A stretch of DNA of 8,044 nucleotides from Methanolinea sp. (GCA_013331225.1 DUGV01000284.1:550-8593); one strand, 5' to 3'. Shown: positions 1-7,429, numbered from the stretch's first letter. Numbers and translations are program-made. Notes: generated from the sequence alone by a model not told the origin.

Positions 1-578
1 CGGCCAACCGTGATCTCCCGGGAGACGAGCCCTATCTTCTTCCTGGCAGGAAATTGCTCCATCGGCTCGTGGAAGGGGAGGACAAGCGCGAGATCGCAGC
101 ACCCGTACGCCTCGCGAAGCCTTCCGGTCTCCGGAGTTTCGCCGAAAAGGAGAGAGTACACATGGTGCCATGAAAAATTCGAGACCGCAATACCCGGAAT
201 GGAGAGCGCATCGGCGACCAGGAACGGCTGGGGCACGATATCGGAGACGATGCACCCGATATCATGCTCGCGGCAGAACCGTGTTTCCCGGCGAATATAC
301 AGATCCCACGTCGCGAGCCAGGCCTTCACGCGTTCTTCCGTCTTCCGGGAATCGACGGCGGGACGGTCCGGATGCATCACGACACCGGCATCGTTCTCTG
401 TCCAGATATGGATGCATTGCGGAAGCGACCGGCAGAGAAACTCCGATGGTCCCGCTGCCTTCACGTATATCCGGGCACCGGGCCACTCCGCGAGCATCCT
501 CCGGATAATCGCGATGCTCCGGGCTGCATGTCCCATTCCCCAGTCACTTACATAGTAGCAGAATGAGGGTCCGCTCAT
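1..578 (-). CDS. Glycosyltransferase, GT-B fold, N-terminal part (3' end beyond window)
   Basis: This frame is open without a stop from an ATG at 578 to the left edge, giving 192 visible residues. I translated it by hand. It begins MSGPSFCYYVSDWGMGHAAR. The glycine-rich G.GH..R motif at about residues 14-20 is typical of the first Rossmann loop of MurG/GT28-like GT-B transferases. A second stretch near residues 120-143 (SDIVPQPFLVADALSIPGIA, then NFSWHHVY) resembles the N-terminal, glycosyltransferase-like half of L-arabinokinase and related proteins. The likely role is transfer of a nucleotide-activated sugar at the cytoplasmic face of the membrane. Donor and acceptor cannot be read because the C-terminal donor-binding half is missing. 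The start lies 4 bases after the gmd stop, so the two genes are probably one transcript and perhaps translationally coupled. An ATG at 582 is out of frame and soon hits a stop. An alternative is a sugar kinase fusion, which would show only in the missing part. Confidence 0.75.
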   Translation of the reverse strand, partial: MSGPSFCYYVSDWGMGHAARSIAIIRRMLAEWPGARIYVKAAGPSEFLCRSLPQCIHIWTENDAGVVMHPDRPAVDSRKTEERVKAWLATWDLYIRRETRFCREHDIGCIVSDIVPQPFLVADALSIPGIAVSNFSWHHVYSLLFGETPETGRLREAYGCCDLALVLPFHEPMEQFPARKKIGLVSREITVG

Positions 579-582
579 CCAT

Positions 583-1629
583 TCAGTCCGCCCGCCACCA
601 CCTGTCGGGAAAGAGATCCTCGAGAAGTGTATCGCCCTCACCGACAGGCTCGAGCCCTGCGGCCCGCATATCAGCGTCGACCATGATCCTGACAAGGGCG
701 GGGAAGGTGATCTTCGGCTTCCAGCCGAGCCTCTGCGCGCTCTTTGTTGCATCGGCAATGAGCACCTCGACCTCGGTGGGCCGGAAGTACCGGGGATCGA
801 TCCGGACACGCTCATCGACAGAGAGCCCGACATACGAGAACGCTTCATCGAGGAACTCCCTGACCGAGTGCGTCTCCCCCGTGCCGATCACGTAGTCATC
901 AGGTTTCTCCTGCTGGAGCATCCTCCACATGCACTCGACATACTCTGGGGCAAACCCCCAGTCCCGTTTGGCGTCCAGGTTCCCGAGGTACAGGTACCTT
1001 TCTTTCCCCGACAGCAGGCGGGGGATGCTCCTTGTGATCTTCCGGGTGACAAATGTCTCCCCCCGGCGCGGGGATTCATGGTTAAAGAGGATGCCGTTGC
1101 AGCCGAATATCCCGTACCCCTCCCGGTAATTCCTGACCATCCAGTAGGCATAGAGTTTCGCGCAGGCATAGGGACTGCGCGGACAGAAGACCGTGTGCTC
1201 GTTCTGGGGAGGCGCCGCGGACCCGAACATCTCGCTTGAGGAAGCCTGGTAGAACCTCGCGCCATGGTTGCTCCTCCTGACCGCCTCGAGGATCCTGGTA
1301 GTCCCAAGGGCAGTCACGTTCCCGGTGTACTCGGGCATATCGAAACTCACCCTGACATGGCTCTGCGCGCCGAGGTGATATATCTCGTCCGGGCCGATAT
1401 TGTAGATAATATTCGAGATCTGCTCCGAATCGGCGAGATCCCCAAAGTGGAGGAAGAGACGGGCATCGCGTTCGTGGGGATCGACATATATCCCATCGAT
1501 CCTGCTCGTGTTGAACGTGGAGGACCGCCGTACGAGGCCATGCACAACGTACCCTTTGTGGAGGAGAAGTTCCGCCAGGTATGAACCATCCTGTCCGGTG
1601 ATTCCGGTGATGAAAGCTTTTTTTACCAT
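583..1629 (-). CDS. gmd: GDP-mannose 4,6-dehydratase
   Basis: This enzyme converts GDP-D-mannose to GDP-4-keto-6-deoxy-D-mannose in the cytoplasm, using a tightly bound NADP(H). The 348 residues form a full-length extended short-chain dehydrogenase. The cofactor loop is GITGQDG at residues 9-15. The family's [12 protein letters not shown] segment is at 34-45. The catalytic set is S131 (usually Thr), E133, Y154 and K158 in the YACAK motif. The Gmd signature [18 protein letters not shown] follows at about 183-200. The start at 1629 is supported by GGAG 7 bases upstream. An overlapping ATG at 1633 is in another frame. The next gene, a glycosyltransferase, begins 4 bases after the stop. The product needs a reductase (RMD or GMER type) to become GDP-rhamnose or GDP-fucose, and none is in the window. 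Assignment is firm; GDP-mannose specificity comes from family motifs. Confidence 0.96.
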   Translation of the reverse strand: MVKKAFITGITGQDGSYLAELLLHKGYVVHGLVRRSSTFNTSRIDGIYVDPHERDARLFLHFGDLADSEQISNIIYNIGPDEIYHLGAQSHVRVSFDMPEYTGNVTALGTTRILEAVRRSNHGARFYQASSSEMFGSAAPPQNEHTVFCPRSPYACAKLYAYWMVRNYREGYGIFGCNGILFNHESPRRGETFVTRKITRSIPRLLSGKERYLYLGNLDAKRDWGFAPEYVECMWRMLQQEKPDDYVIGTGETHSVREFLDEAFSYVGLSVDERVRIDPRYFRPTEVEVLIADATKSAQRLGWKPKITFPALVRIMVDADMRAAGLEPVGEGDTLLEDLFPDRWWRAD

Positions 1630-1636
1630 GCATTAT

Positions 1637-1640
1637 CTCC
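1637..1640 (-). promoter_or_regulatory. Ribosome-binding site of gmd
   Basis: On the minus strand the sequence reads GGAG, then 7 bases, then ATG at 1629. This fits the archaeal anti-Shine-Dalgarno sequence and decides between the ATG at 1629 and the out-of-frame ATG at 1633. Confidence 0.7.
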
Positions 1641-1659
1641 AGAAACCAAGATCACTGCC

Positions 1660-1735
1660 TTTGGAATTGCGAATACGATTATCTTTTCTTTCATCAACTA
1701 TCAAATATCTCATGCTATACAGTTCAAAACATCTT
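1660..1735. promoter_or_regulatory. AT-rich divergent promoter region (candidate)
   Basis: This is the most AT-rich part of the 190-base gap between the divergently transcribed gmd and flippase genes. On the minus strand, AGATATTTGA (1710-1701) is a possible TATA box for gmd. It would give a transcript start near 1675-1680 and a leader of about 50 bases. On the plus strand, GCTATACAG near 1714-1722 is a weaker candidate for the flippase transcript. Neither matches a strong archaeal BRE/TATA consensus, so the location is inferred from base composition and gene orientation. Confidence 0.35.
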
Positions 1736-1747
1736 CGAAGCCCTTGA

Positions 1748-1790
1748 TGGGGAGGAGTCGGGAGACCAGTTCTCCCCAGGATTTCTCCTG
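1748..1790. repeat. Cluster of overlapping inverted repeats upstream of the flippase gene
   Basis: Three short inverted repeats share this stretch. TGGGGAG (1748-1754) pairs with CTCCCCA (1772-1778). GGGAGA (1760-1765) pairs with TCTCCC (1771-1776) around a 5-base loop. CAGGA (1777-1781) pairs with TCCTG (1786-1790) around a 4-base loop. The first two compete for the same 3' arm, so they cannot form together. The cluster could be an operator in the divergent promoter region, an RNA leader structure, or the remains of a repeat. Stems are only 5-7 base pairs, so chance is possible. Confidence 0.35.
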
Positions 1791-1800
1791 ACGAGTCTGC

Positions 1801-1819
1801 CGAAAGAAATCATTAATTC
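1801..1819 (+). promoter_or_regulatory. Candidate BRE/TATA element close to the flippase start
   Basis: CGAAAGAAATCATTAATTC combines a purine/A-rich segment with an AT-rich core at about 1811-1818. If the core is a TATA box, transcription would start near 1838-1843. That falls on the in-frame GTG at 1841 and upstream of the ATG at 1874. The match to consensus is weak. It is listed because no other AT-rich element lies close upstream and no Shine-Dalgarno sequence precedes any candidate start. Confidence 0.2.
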
Positions 1820-3304
1820 TTGCCCTCTCCTACGAATGCTGTGCCTTTTATTGCCCGGTTCATCCACCGCATCATGGCAATCGAGCCTATCCGGCGCCAG
1901 TCGCTCATTTCCCTTGCCAATGTCATAGGACTCTCAGTGATCGGGTATATCGCGACGATGTACTTCGCCCACGTCCTCGGACCGGCAATTCTGGGGTCAT
2001 ACTACCTGTTTCTCTCGTACTACGGGGTATTTGCCTTGATAGGTGACGGGGGGTTCGGCGGGGCGGCTGTAAAACGAATTAGCGAAGGAAATGAGGCAAA
2101 CGAGTATTTTTCCGCATTCATTGTGCTTAGGGTTATCCTGCTGGCAGTCTCCCTGACCGCCCTCCTTTTCCTTGCACCTTACTTCAAGGATTTTATTTCG
2201 TCAGGCCTCTTCCCATGGTTGATCCTGGCGCTCATCGTAGGGACTATTGCAGGGTTCGTATCGACAGCGGTCTATGGATCCGGCAAGGTGGGTATTGCAC
2301 AGATCAGCGAGTTCCTCAATTCATTCATGAAGATCCTCTTCCAGATCGTTGCTACTTTCCTGGGGTATGCCGCCGCAGGCCTTGCTGGCGGTTTTATAAT
2401 CGGGCTCATTTCCGGATTTTTTCTCAATTTTCACTCTCTCCCGCTTAAAATGGCGAGATTTGGAATGCGCCATCTAAGAAGCCTCTTTTCCTTCTCGTTC
2501 TGGATATTCCTTACATCCGCCGGGTCAACAGTATTTGCGACTGCAGACACCATCCTGATTGGGTACTTCCTCACGAATGCTGATGTGGGAATTTACCGTG
2601 TCGCCTACCAGTTGACGGGGGTGGCAACCTTTGTCTGTCTTGCGGTGAATACCGCACTTTTCCCGAGGATCAGCCGGTGGAACACCGAGGGCACTCTCTC
2701 CCTGATCAGTTCGGCATTCAGCAGGGCGGTCACGTTCTCCCTGCTCCTCGCAATTCCCCTCATTACAGGCGGGATCCTCTTAAGCGAAAAGTTACTCTAT
2801 TATCTGTACGGATCCGATTTTGTCGCCGGCACACCTGCACTGATCGTACTGCTCGTTATGCAGATCGTTACGATCTTTGTGATACTCCAGACCACTTGCC
2901 TGAACGCAATGGACCATCCAAAGAATTCTTTTATCGCGACATCCTTTGCTTCACTGGTCAACATCGGGCTTAATGCAATCTTCATACCACTCCTTGGGAT
3001 TGCCGGCGCAGCTCTCGCAACTCTCATATCCATCTCCATGACCGCGGTCATCTCCCTCTGGTATCTCTCCCGGCACCTGAAACTATGCTTGGAATATAAT
3101 CAAATCCTGAATATACTGCTGGCTACAGGAGTGATGGCTGGAGCTGTGCTGATGTTCCGGGCAATTATAGGGATTCCCTCGGTACTGTACCTGCTTGCTG
3201 TCATCCTGGTCGGAGCTCTCCTCTATTTCGCAGTCCTCTTCCGAATTGATCCTGACCTGCGCCATGAAGCAGGAGACCTCTTGCGCACCTTCGGGCTGCT
3301 CTGA
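1820..3304 (+). CDS. Wzx-like oligosaccharide flippase (MOP/polysaccharide biosynthesis family)
   Basis: This is a polytopic membrane protein of up to 494 residues with roughly 12-14 hydrophobic helices spread along its whole length. That matches polysaccharide/O-antigen flippases of the MOP superfamily. Its predicted role is to move a lipid-linked glycan from the cytoplasmic to the outer face of the membrane. Family-like features are RRQSLISL before the first helix (residues 25-32), YFAHVLGPAILGSYYLF in helices 1-2, and the loop DGGFGGAAVKRISEG at 76-90. The loop is characteristic of archaeal members. The start is uncertain: TTG at 1820 is the longest frame (TAA stop at 1814), GTG at 1841 and ATG at 1874 also lie in frame, and none has a clear ribosome-binding site. 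The segment before the ATG (FIARFIHRI) looks amphipathic and could be real. The gene diverges from gmd and is followed 72 bases later by a glycosyltransferase. The family call is firm; the substrate is unknown. Confidence 0.9.
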   Translation: MPSPTNAVPFIARFIHRIMAIEPIRRQSLISLANVIGLSVIGYIATMYFAHVLGPAILGSYYLFLSYYGVFALIGDGGFGGAAVKRISEGNEANEYFSAFIVLRVILLAVSLTALLFLAPYFKDFISSGLFPWLILALIVGTIAGFVSTAVYGSGKVGIAQISEFLNSFMKILFQIVATFLGYAAAGLAGGFIIGLISGFFLNFHSLPLKMARFGMRHLRSLFSFSFWIFLTSAGSTVFATADTILIGYFLTNADVGIYRVAYQLTGVATFVCLAVNTALFPRISRWNTEGTLSLISSAFSRAVTFSLLLAIPLITGGILLSEKLLYYLYGSDFVAGTPALIVLLVMQIVTIFVILQTTCLNAMDHPKNSFIATSFASLVNIGLNAIFIPLLGIAGAALATLISISMTAVISLWYLSRHLKLCLEYNQILNILLATGVMAGAVLMFRAIIGIPSVLYLLAVILVGALLYFAVLFRIDPDLRHEAGDLLRTFGLL

Positions 3305-3376
3305 CCCGAGAAAACCCCCCACTCCTGATCTTCAATTACCATTATCCCCATCTTCCTCCAAACTTTCCCTGAAACG

Positions 3377-4516
3377 ATGAAGATCCTCGTGATCCCCACC
3401 ACTGACTGGATACGTCACCCTGTCCCAAACCGCCTCAACTTCATCTTTGATCTCCTGGCAGAGAGACACGAAGTCTTCGTCCTCCATTTCGGCATCGGGC
3501 AGTTTTCCAACAATCCTCCCAGGGCGACATTCTGTCACCTTATTGAATCTGGACCGATAGGGGTGAGTGACCCGTCCCTTTTCTACCTGCTCAACGCCCC
3601 CTTTCACCTTGCCACTCTCATAAAGACCGCAAAGAGGGAGCAAATCGATGTCATCCTTTCAGCCAACATCCTCCCCTCATTTCTCGCCAACATGACCGGA
3701 GTACCAATAGTCTTTGATTACCTTGACCACCTGGAGGAATCTGCCTCTATCTATTATCCTGGTTCTCTCCAGGGCTCCCTGATCCAGTGGTTCACACGGA
3801 TAATCACCCGGTTCAACCTGGGACACGCCGCCTCGATCATCACGGTGACCCGGGACTTTGAGGAGTACCTCATGGGAATCGGTCTGTGCGACATCACGGT
3901 GATCCCCAATGGCGCTGATTGCGGCATTTTGACGCCTTTGCCTGCGGGCGATGCAAAGCAATCCCTCAACCTTGCGGGCAAGACCGTTATCGGATACATC
4001 GGCTCACTGGAGCACTGGGTTGACCTTGAAACCGTCATACGGGCCCTTCCGCAGATAGATGCCACGCTCCTGATCGTTGGGCCAGGGCTCTTCACAGACT
4101 ATGGCAATCAGTTAAAAGAACTCTCTGAATCCTGCGGGGTGGCTGAGCGGGTGCGATTTACAGGGTCAGTGAGATTCGAGGAACTGAACCGGTACATCTC
4201 GGCGATGGATATCGGGCTCAACCCCCTGAAACCTATCGAAAAAAACCAGCGCACGATTGGTGGAAAGGTCTTCAACTACCTCTCGTGCGGAATACCTGAC
4301 CTCTCGAGCAGGATGGCAGCACTGGAACGGTTCTTTGGTGATGAGCTGTATTACTATGACGACGAGGAGTCCTTCGCCACTCAAATCGACTTCATCCTAC
4401 GCAAGCCTGTCGATCGGGATCGCAACCGCTCACTTGCCTGTCGTTATGACTGGGGCGTGCTTTCCCGGATATATGAGAATGTCATCCTGAAGGCCCTGGA
4501 AAAAAAGCGCTCTTGA
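3377..4516 (+). CDS. GT4-type glycosyltransferase (GT-B fold)
   Basis: This 379-residue protein has the two-domain GT-B layout of GT4-family retaining glycosyltransferases. The N-terminal acceptor domain starts MKILVIPTTDW. The linker motif VIPNGAD is at 175-181, where the donor domain begins. Donor-domain motifs are GYIGSLEHWVDLETVIRALP at 206-225, RVRFTGSVRFEELNRYISAM at 258-277, and GGKVFNYLSCGIP at 295-307. There is no signal peptide or membrane helix, so it should act in the cytoplasm or at the inner membrane face on a lipid-linked acceptor. The position normally held by the second Glu of the EX7E motif is Asn (N300). The residue after GIP is Asp (D308), where Val is usual. Either may alter activity or reflect a subfamily. 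The ATG at 3377 lacks a good ribosome-binding site. It lies 72 bases after the flippase stop with no terminator between, so one operon is likely. Sugar donor is unknown. Confidence 0.9.
   Translation: MKILVIPTTDWIRHPVPNRLNFIFDLLAERHEVFVLHFGIGQFSNNPPRATFCHLIESGPIGVSDPSLFYLLNAPFHLATLIKTAKREQIDVILSANILPSFLANMTGVPIVFDYLDHLEESASIYYPGSLQGSLIQWFTRIITRFNLGHAASIITVTRDFEEYLMGIGLCDITVIPNGADCGILTPLPAGDAKQSLNLAGKTVIGYIGSLEHWVDLETVIRALPQIDATLLIVGPGLFTDYGNQLKELSESCGVAERVRFTGSVRFEELNRYISAMDIGLNPLKPIEKNQRTIGGKVFNYLSCGIPDLSSRMAALERFFGDELYYYDDEESFATQIDFILRKPVDRDRNRSLACRYDWGVLSRIYENVILKALEKKRS
4500..4506 (-). terminator. Oligo-T terminator candidate for the glm operon
   Basis: On the minus strand, seven T residues lie 17 bases past the glmS stop codon, preceded by the small palindrome AGCGCT. 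Archaeal transcription often ends at such T-runs without a strong hairpin. The run lies inside the last codons (Glu-Lys-Lys) of the convergent GT4 gene. Confidence 0.4.
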
Positions 4517-4523
4517 TCAATCC

Positions 4524-6263
4524 TCACTCCACCGTCACGCTCTTTGCAAGGTTCCTCGGCTGGTCCACGTCCCTTCCCAGCGCGACCGCGGTGTGGTACG
4601 CGAGGAGCTGCAGGAGTGCGGTCGACGCGAGCACGTGTGAGACCAGGCCCCCTCCCGGGAGCGGGATGAACACGTCGGATACCTCCTGGAGGTCCTGGTT
4701 CCCCTCCGCACCGATCACGATCATCGGGGTCCCCCTGGCTTTCATCTCCCTGATGTTGGAGAACATCACGGGAAATGCCTGGCCCGGCGGGCAGAGCGCG
4801 ACGACCGGCGTGTCGGGGCAGAGGAGGGCGAAGGGCCCGTGCTTGATCTCTCCGGCCGCGTACCCCTCGGCGTGGATATAACTGATCTCTTTCATCTTCA
4901 GGGCGCCTTCGAGCGCTAGTGGATAAAACGGGCCTCGTCCCACGAAGAACATGGACCGTGCGTCCCGGCACAGGTCCACCGCGGGCGAAAGGTCCTGGAG
5001 CAATGCCTCCCCGATTGCAAGGTGACCAGTTGAGAGAGACGATTCAAGCGCTCCTTCGCTCAGGTGATCGACCAGGTGAAAGAAAACCGCGAGCTCCGCG
5101 ATGAACGACTTTGTGGCCGCGACGCTGATCTCGGGGCCTGCCCTCATGTAGAGGGTGTGGTCTGCGAGCCTGGTAATCGTGCTCCCGAGGACGTTTGTCA
5201 CGGCGAGAGTGGGGTGGTTGTGCATGCGGGCCTTCTCAATTGCGGCAAGGGTGTCCGCGGTCTCGCCTGACTGGCTCACCCCCACGACGAGGTAATCCCC
5301 GGGTGGCGTATAATACTTGAACTCGGATGCAAGTTCAACGCGTGCCGGGATCCCGCAATATTCCTCGATAAGGTAACGGCAGAGGAGCGCGGCGTTGAAG
5401 GATGTCCCGCACGCCACGAGCGTGACTCCCCGGATACCCTGCAGGACTGCGGGCGTCTCCTCCCCGCGCAGAGCCCTGGTAGTGAGGGAGAAGACCTCCG
5501 GCTGCTCGTAGATCTCCTTCTGCATGTAATGGGGGAACCCGCCCTTCTTCACCTCGGCAAGAGACCAGTCGATCCTCTGGACCGGCCTCTCTACCCCGGT
5601 CCCCCCGTGCTGTATCTCGATCCCCCTTGTCGAGAGTGTGGCGATGTCCCCGTCCTCGAGGAAGATGACCCGCTCGGTATGCTCGAGAATGGGAGTGACG
5701 TCGGATGCCGCCAGGAACGCCCGGTCACCCACCCCCAACACGAGCGGGCTCTTCTGCCGTACCGCGACCATCTCAGTGCACCCGGCCGCAATCACGAGAA
5801 GGGCATAGCTGCCCTCCAGCCTGGGGATGACTTCTCCCACCGCCGCGGCGAGGTCTCCCCGGAATGCCTCTTCAATGAGGTGGGGAATGACCTCCGTGTC
5901 GGTCTCGGAACGGAACTCATGTCCGCGGTCCTGGAGTTCCCGCTTCAGGGCTGCGTAGTTCTCGATGATCCCGTTGTGGACCACGGCGATGGTACCCTGG
6001 CAGTCGAGGTGAGGGTGGGCATTCTGGTCATTCGGGACCCCGTGTGTGGCCCACCGGGTGTGGCCGATCCCCATCGTTCCCTTCACCCTGGCAAGGTCCG
6101 CACCTCCGAGTGAGATCTTCCCTTCCCTCTTCCTTACCGTGATGCCCTGGTTTGACACCGCAATTCCAAACGAGTCGTATCCCCGGTACTCGAGCCGCCG
6201 CAGCCCCTCCACCAGGAATGGCGCCGCTTTCTTTTTCCCGCAGTACCCGAAGATTCCGCACAC
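4524..6263 (-). CDS. glmS: Glutamine--fructose-6-phosphate aminotransferase (isomerizing)
   Basis: GlmS makes glucosamine-6-phosphate from fructose-6-phosphate and glutamine, the committing step to UDP-GlcNAc. All parts are present in 579 residues, slightly shorter than the usual ~600. The N-terminal glutamine amidotransferase begins MCGIFGY, with C2 as the nucleophile after Met removal. It also carries GHTRWATHG at 67-75, HNGIIENY at 96-103 and SETDTEV at 119-125. Two SIS sugar-isomerase domains follow, with CGTSFNAA at 285-292, SQSGETADT at 330-338 and the ALEGALKMKEISYIHAEGY segment. The C-terminal tail DQPRNLAKSVTVE is typical. The start codon is GTG (6263), fixed by the need for Cys at position 2. 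It follows the upstream stop by 2 bases and uses a GGTGAT ribosome-binding site inside the previous gene. It is the last gene of a minus-strand operon with two GlmU-type genes. Assignment is very firm. Confidence 0.98.
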   Translation of the reverse strand: MCGIFGYCGKKKAAPFLVEGLRRLEYRGYDSFGIAVSNQGITVRKREGKISLGGADLARVKGTMGIGHTRWATHGVPNDQNAHPHLDCQGTIAVVHNGIIENYAALKRELQDRGHEFRSETDTEVIPHLIEEAFRGDLAAAVGEVIPRLEGSYALLVIAAGCTEMVAVRQKSPLVLGVGDRAFLAASDVTPILEHTERVIFLEDGDIATLSTRGIEIQHGGTGVERPVQRIDWSLAEVKKGGFPHYMQKEIYEQPEVFSLTTRALRGEETPAVLQGIRGVTLVACGTSFNAALLCRYLIEEYCGIPARVELASEFKYYTPPGDYLVVGVSQSGETADTLAAIEKARMHNHPTLAVTNVLGSTITRLADHTLYMRAGPEISVAATKSFIAELAVFFHLVDHLSEGALESSLSTGHLAIGEALLQDLSPAVDLCRDARSMFFVGRGPFYPLALEGALKMKEISYIHAEGYAAGEIKHGPFALLCPDTPVVALCPPGQAFPVMFSNIREMKARGTPMIVIGAEGNQDLQEVSDVFIPLPGGGLVSHVLASTALLQLLAYHTAVALGRDVDQPRNLAKSVTVE

Positions 6264-6265
6264 GC

Positions 6266-7423
6266 CTATATCACCAGGCCGCCGTCCTCGTAAGCCATCG
6301 TCGACTGGATGCGTGACCCGCCCTGCACCGTCACGCCGTTGCCCGCAATTGCCCCCTCGAACACGGTAAAAGGTCCGGCCCGGACTTTCTCACCGAGTAT
6401 TGCGCCGAACCGCCCCCTGATCTGCTCGCCCTGTATCTCCATCAGGGGTGCCGCGGTGACCGTGCTGACGTGGTCTTCAAGACGCGTCCCCTCGCCAATG
6501 ACCGTGTCCTTTATCCTTGAGTGTGACCCGATGTGGGTGTCGTCCATCACGATGGCATTCTCCACCATGGTATACGGCTCGACCCTCACCCTTGAGCCGA
6601 TGCTTGAAAACGGCATGATGCAGGCATGCGGGCCTATCTCGCACCCGGGTCCAATCACCACCGGCCCGGTGATGCAGGTACCCGGTCCTATCCTGCTCCC
6701 CTTCCCGATGCGGACCTGTCCCTGGATCACGCAACTGCCAGACACCTCGCCCGCCTTCTCTGCTGGTGCGGCATGGATCAGCTTCTGGTTCATCTGCAGG
6801 AGGTCCCACGGGTAGACCGCGTCCTGCCAGTCATCGGCAGGAACCGCACGGATCCTCTTCCCGGAAGCAATGAACGCCCCTACCGCATCAGTAAGGTCAT
6901 TTCCCTGGATGCACGAGAAGAAGTCCCGGTCAAGCGAGAATATGCCGGTTGATATCGTGAAACTCGGTGCATGGGCAGGCTTCTCGAGGATGCTGGTCAC
7001 GTATCCCCTCCGGGTCATCACCACCCCGAAGTTGGAGGGGTACGGATGCTCCTTCACGAGCAGGGCGTTTCGCACATCCCGGATCCTGGCGATAGAGGCA
7101 CTGCTGATGAAGTTGTCTCCCGGCAGCACCATGAAGCGCCCTTTTATTAAGTCTTTTGCCTGGAGCAGGGCATGGGCCGTGCCGAGCTGCTTCTCCTGTA
7201 CCACCACCTCCACGCTCGCATCGAGGCTGTTTAAGTGTCGGATCACCTGCTCCTTCCGGTATCCCACGACAACGATGATGTCCCTGATACCGGAGGCAAG
7301 GAGTGCGTCGATGACATAGTCCATCACCGGGACATTGCCGACCGGGATCAGGGCTTTTGGCCTGCTCCTGGTGAGCGGCCGTAGTCTCTTTCCTTCACCC
7401 GCGGCAAGAATCACTGCCTGCAT
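6266..7423 (-). CDS. GlmU-type sugar-1-phosphate nucleotidylyltransferase with left-handed beta-helix domain
   Basis: The protein is complete at 385 residues. The nucleotidylyltransferase domain (1 to about 210) has LAAGEGKRLRPLTRSRPKAL at 6-25 with K23, QEKQLGTAHA at 76-85, LPGDN at 100-104, EKP at 147-149 and VYPWDLLQMN at 203-212. It should join a sugar-1-phosphate (GlcNAc-1-P or Glc-1-P) to UTP or dTTP. From about 230 to the end, hexapeptide repeats such as IGPGTCITGPVVIG form a left-handed beta-helix. The acetyltransferase signature seen in the upstream paralog is absent: the aligned segment reads GSHSRIKD at 299-306. The C-terminal domain may therefore be structural or act on something else. 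The start at 7423 has GGTGA 6 bases upstream. Its 5' neighbour ends 10 bases away and glmS starts 2 bases after its stop, so it belongs to amino-sugar synthesis. The general family is sure; the exact nucleotide sugar is not. Confidence 0.92.
   Translation of the reverse strand: MQAVILAAGEGKRLRPLTRSRPKALIPVGNVPVMDYVIDALLASGIRDIIVVVGYRKEQVIRHLNSLDASVEVVVQEKQLGTAHALLQAKDLIKGRFMVLPGDNFISSASIARIRDVRNALLVKEHPYPSNFGVVMTRRGYVTSILEKPAHAPSFTISTGIFSLDRDFFSCIQGNDLTDAVGAFIASGKRIRAVPADDWQDAVYPWDLLQMNQKLIHAAPAEKAGEVSGSCVIQGQVRIGKGSRIGPGTCITGPVVIGPGCEIGPHACIMPFSSIGSRVRVEPYTMVENAIVMDDTHIGSHSRIKDTVIGEGTRLEDHVSTVTAAPLMEIQGEQIRGRFGAILGEKVRAGPFTVFEGAIAGNGVTVQGGSRIQSTMAYEDGGLVI
6270..6275 (-). promoter_or_regulatory. 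Ribosome-binding site of glmS, inside the upstream gene
   Basis: GGTGAT on the minus strand ends 6 bases before the GTG start of glmS. It is formed by the last codons (Leu-Val-Ile) of the upstream GlmU-type gene. With the stop and start separated by only 2 bases, the two genes are likely translationally coupled. Confidence 0.7.
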
Positions 7424-7429
7424 CCTGCT

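Noticed and set aside
10..555. Open frame of 181 codons on the plus strand
   Set aside because: It is the antisense of the partial glycosyltransferase, whose minus-strand frame is open throughout and carries GT-B motifs. The plus-strand translation looks like random, Ser/Arg-rich sequence.
868..1239. Open frame of 123 codons on the plus strand inside gmd
   Set aside because: It is antisense to the conserved catalytic part of gmd and has no motif or ribosome-binding site of its own.
1618..1624. Seven-base A run (in mRNA sense) just after the gmd start, a possible slippage site
   Set aside because: It is only the Lys-Lys codons near the start. The frame is intact and a single 7-base run is weak evidence for phase variation.
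5529..6113. Open frame of 194 codons on the plus strand opposite glmS
   Set aside because: It lies wholly inside the well-supported glmS gene on the other strand. It shows no recognisable motif, and high G+C in the sense codons readily opens antisense frames.
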